A stretch of 64,000 nt of DNA from Cyclobacteriaceae bacterium. GTDB lineage: Bacteria; Bacteroidota; Bacteroidia; Cytophagales; Cyclobacteriaceae. Within the stretch, counting starts at the first letter, position 1. Every line of letters starts with the position of its first letter. Shown piece after piece: positions 62,524 to 64,000 of this stretch. The notes under the pieces are model-generated. The model was not told the DNA's origin and did no database searches. It saw only the letters and a program-made list of their open reading frames with translations. The stretch covers positions 124,001 to 188,000 of the forward strand of contig JANQPQ010000046.1 in assembly GCA_028285445.1 (NCBI GenBank), written 5' to 3'. A program made the position numbers and the translations under genes.

Positions 62524-63192
62524 CTACTCTTCAAATTTTCCATAACCAAATGGTACGCCGAAAGGCTTACAATAGATGATAACGAAGTCGTAGGAGTTAA
62601 GCTCAGTGCCCATGGGCAATGTGTAACTCTGTTCTCCGCTGTTAGATTTCAAGGCACCTAACTCTATTCCACCAGAAACGCTGTTATCTGAATTGCTGAG
62701 GTAAACAAATAGGCCAGGTCCATTTGACGCAGTGAAGTTACTTCCGAAACTAAGCACCAAGTCGCCATCATTATTTGGGGCCAAGGTGAAGTCTCCGGCT
62801 ACGGTGTAATTATTTCTTCCCTTAAAAGTGCCTTTGCGTGAGGTTTCAGTGAGCACCGTTTCATCCCCAGCAGCAATCATCACGGAGTCAGTAAGGTTTT
62901 CAAAGGACGCCTTTATATAAGCACTGCCCATAGATACCGCTGTCACCAAGCCATCGTTGCTTACGTCTAAGATGTCGCTGTCAGTGGAAGTCCAAATTGG
63001 GCTTACCACCACCTGCTCACCGGTTTCATTAAAATACAGAATGGAAAGCGTGGTAGTTTCACCAACCTTTAGCGCTTCTACTTCGGTAACAATCCGCAAT
63101 TCGGTTTCAAACATTTCTTCCTCAACAATATCTACCCCGATACAAGAGAAGGCTGAAATTGACAAGACCCAGAGATATTTTAGACTTCGCAA
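62524..63192 (-). CDS. BIG2-DM13 lipoprotein
   Basis: 222 aa, TTG start. Lipobox SISAFSCIG. An Ig-like BIG2 domain (about 35-110) has PIWTSTDSDILDVSNDGLVTA, and a C-terminal DM13 domain (about 118-220) has RKGTFKGRNNYTVAGDFTLA, GPGLFVYLSNS and YCKPFGVPFGYG. DM13 domains, found also in animals, are proposed to take part in redox reactions through a conserved cysteine; here it is the one in YCKPF. Coupled to the barrel gene downstream, suggesting a surface redox or binding unit. Confidence 0.85.
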   Translation of the reverse strand: MRSLKYLWVLSISAFSCIGVDIVEEEMFETELRIVTEVEALKVGETTTLSILYFNETGEQVVVSPIWTSTDSDILDVSNDGLVTAVSMGSAYIKASFENLTDSVMIAAGDETVLTETSRKGTFKGRNNYTVAGDFTLAPNNDGDLVLSFGSNFTASNGPGLFVYLSNSDNSVSGGIELGALKSNSGEQSYTLPMGTELNSYDFVIIYCKPFGVPFGYGKFEE

Positions 63193-63366
63193 GGCTATAA
63201 GATTTTAATAAATACGTTGCAAGTTACCACTAAAAGCGTGCCTTGTGCATCACGTAAATATCACAATTTGTTAAAATTTGGAGGAAGGCAATTCATGGTA
63301 AATATGAATTATGGCAGTAGATATTCTGTTATATTATCCTTGTATATAGATCAGAAGCATTGGATC

Positions 63367-64000
63367 ATGAGAGTAATGTTATTACTGCTGGCAGTAGTTG
63401 CCGTTGCCTGTGGCGAGGAGGCCAAGAATATTTCTCAAGCTGAGTACGAAGCGGAGGTCTTGCAATGGAGGGCTGATAGGGTAGAGTCACTGAGAGCCAG
63501 GGATGGCTATCTCAACCTATCTGGTTTGTTTTGGTTACAGGAGGGGGCAAACACTTTTGGCTCTGATTCCAGCAATAGCTTTGTATTTCCGCCACAGGCT
63601 CCGGCTTTTATGGGTGCTTATTACAAACTGGGAGATTCCGTTCGTGTTGAGATAAATGATGAAGTTGCTGCTCTTTGGGATGGACAGCAAGTGCTTGAGA
63701 TGACCCTAACAACGGACAGCGCACAAGAGTTTACTTCCGATTCACTTATCTGGTACTTAATTAAAAGAGGAGATAAACTAGGCGTTCGTCTCAGAGACCT
63801 GGAATCGCCCGCCCTGGAAGAATTCACTGGCTTCGAGTATTTTCCAATTGACCTGAAATGGAGGCTTCCAGCGGATTACCATGTGTATGATCCGCCGAAG
63901 TCAGTAATCATCAATAATATTCTAAATATTGAAGAAGAGCATGAATCTCCGGGGTATGTCACTTTTGATATTGACGGGAAGACTTATTCCCTTGATATTA
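63367..64000 (+). CDS. DUF1684 lipoprotein, truncated by the window end
   Basis: At least 211 aa, running off the right edge. ATG 63367 opens MRVMLLLLAVVAVACGEEAK, a lipoprotein leader. RDGYLNLSGLFWLQEGANTF and GVRLRDLESPALEEFTGFEY with YFPIDLKW are DUF1684 landmarks. The family is a bacterial beta-barrel domain of unknown function. Divergent from the DM13 gene over 174 nt. Confidence 0.88.
   Translation, partial: MRVMLLLLAVVAVACGEEAKNISQAEYEAEVLQWRADRVESLRARDGYLNLSGLFWLQEGANTFGSDSSNSFVFPPQAPAFMGAYYKLGDSVRVEINDEVAALWDGQQVLEMTLTTDSAQEFTSDSLIWYLIKRGDKLGVRLRDLESPALEEFTGFEYFPIDLKWRLPADYHVYDPPKSVIINNILNIEEEHESPGYVTFDIDGKTYSLDI

Noticed and set aside
1-64000. tRNA, rRNA, transposase, integrase, prophage or CRISPR
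   Set aside because: None seen on reading both strands; no cloverleaf, DDE/Tyr recombinase motif or short phased repeat array found.

Overview
The window reads as chromosomal DNA of a Bacteroidota bacterium, most likely Cytophagales (Fulvivirga/Marivirga/Imperialibacter-like; the genus is a guess). Supporting signs are the C-terminus of a TonB-dependent receptor at the left edge, PorT-like and OmpA/PD40 outer-membrane proteins, PadR plus prefix-domain FtsX permease cassettes, membrane-anchored TPR-HTH regulators, a DUF3127 protein, many lipoproteins and Sec signal peptides, and promoter-like TTTG / TAnnTTTG boxes. I see no rRNA, tRNA, CRISPR array, transposase or phage gene. The window looks like a stable chromosomal region rich in envelope and regulatory genes.

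Layout. 1-1131: end of a TonB-dependent receptor and two NTF2/SnoaL-like proteins. 1167-7266: two paralogous PadR + FtsX-permease cassettes arranged tail to tail, each with a palindrome upstream of its padR gene. 7301-8859: N-formylglutamate amidohydrolase behind two small coiled-coil membrane proteins and an unlisted 31-aa membrane peptide, with two palindromes upstream. 8930-12390: two tandem TPR-TM-HTH regulators. 12520-18000: phosphofructokinase, a secreted TPR/seven-bladed FG-GAP protein, a WYL regulator with a perfect palindrome at its start, and a duplicated secreted protein faintly like GldN. 18090-20062: pncB-pncA, NAD salvage. 20430-23941: a second tandem pair of TPR-TM-HTH regulators. 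24191-29206: serine hydrolase, DUF3127 protein, OmpA-PD40 protein and PDZ aspartyl protease. 29396-36094: PD40 protein, amidohydrolase, thioredoxin-fold protein, alpha/beta hydrolase, S1/P1 nuclease, cupin and a Fer4-CDGSH fusion. 36290-45049: a giant (about 1,600 aa) beta-rich envelope protein, plsY, M20 dipeptidase and an FMN glutamate-synthase-like enzyme. 45060-53853: two further peptidase/amidohydrolase lipoproteins, a PorT-like barrel, a triple-repeat caspase protein and a TMEM175-like channel. 53915-64000: alpha/beta hydrolase, TPR lipoprotein, a fifth TPR-TM-HTH regulator, TerB-like protein, Tat-exported aminotransferase, ECF sigma with an overlapping membrane gene, a BIG2-DM13 lipoprotein coupled to a barrel, and a truncated DUF1684 lipoprotein.

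How the genes fit together. Metabolic genes are few (pfk, pncA, pncB, plsY, glutamate-synthase-like). Most of the rest is envelope biology (secreted peptidases, hydrolases, lipoproteins, barrels) and signal perception (five TPR-TM-HTH proteins, two PadR, WYL, ECF sigma). The least explained items are the giant protein at 36290-41116, the caspase with three exact 190-residue repeats, three helically phased GTATAC palindromes at 56659-56697, the small-membrane-protein/amidohydrolase operon at 7301-8859, and the DUF3127 protein with an SSB-like C-terminal tip. All functional statements rest on reading motifs by eye; no database search was possible.
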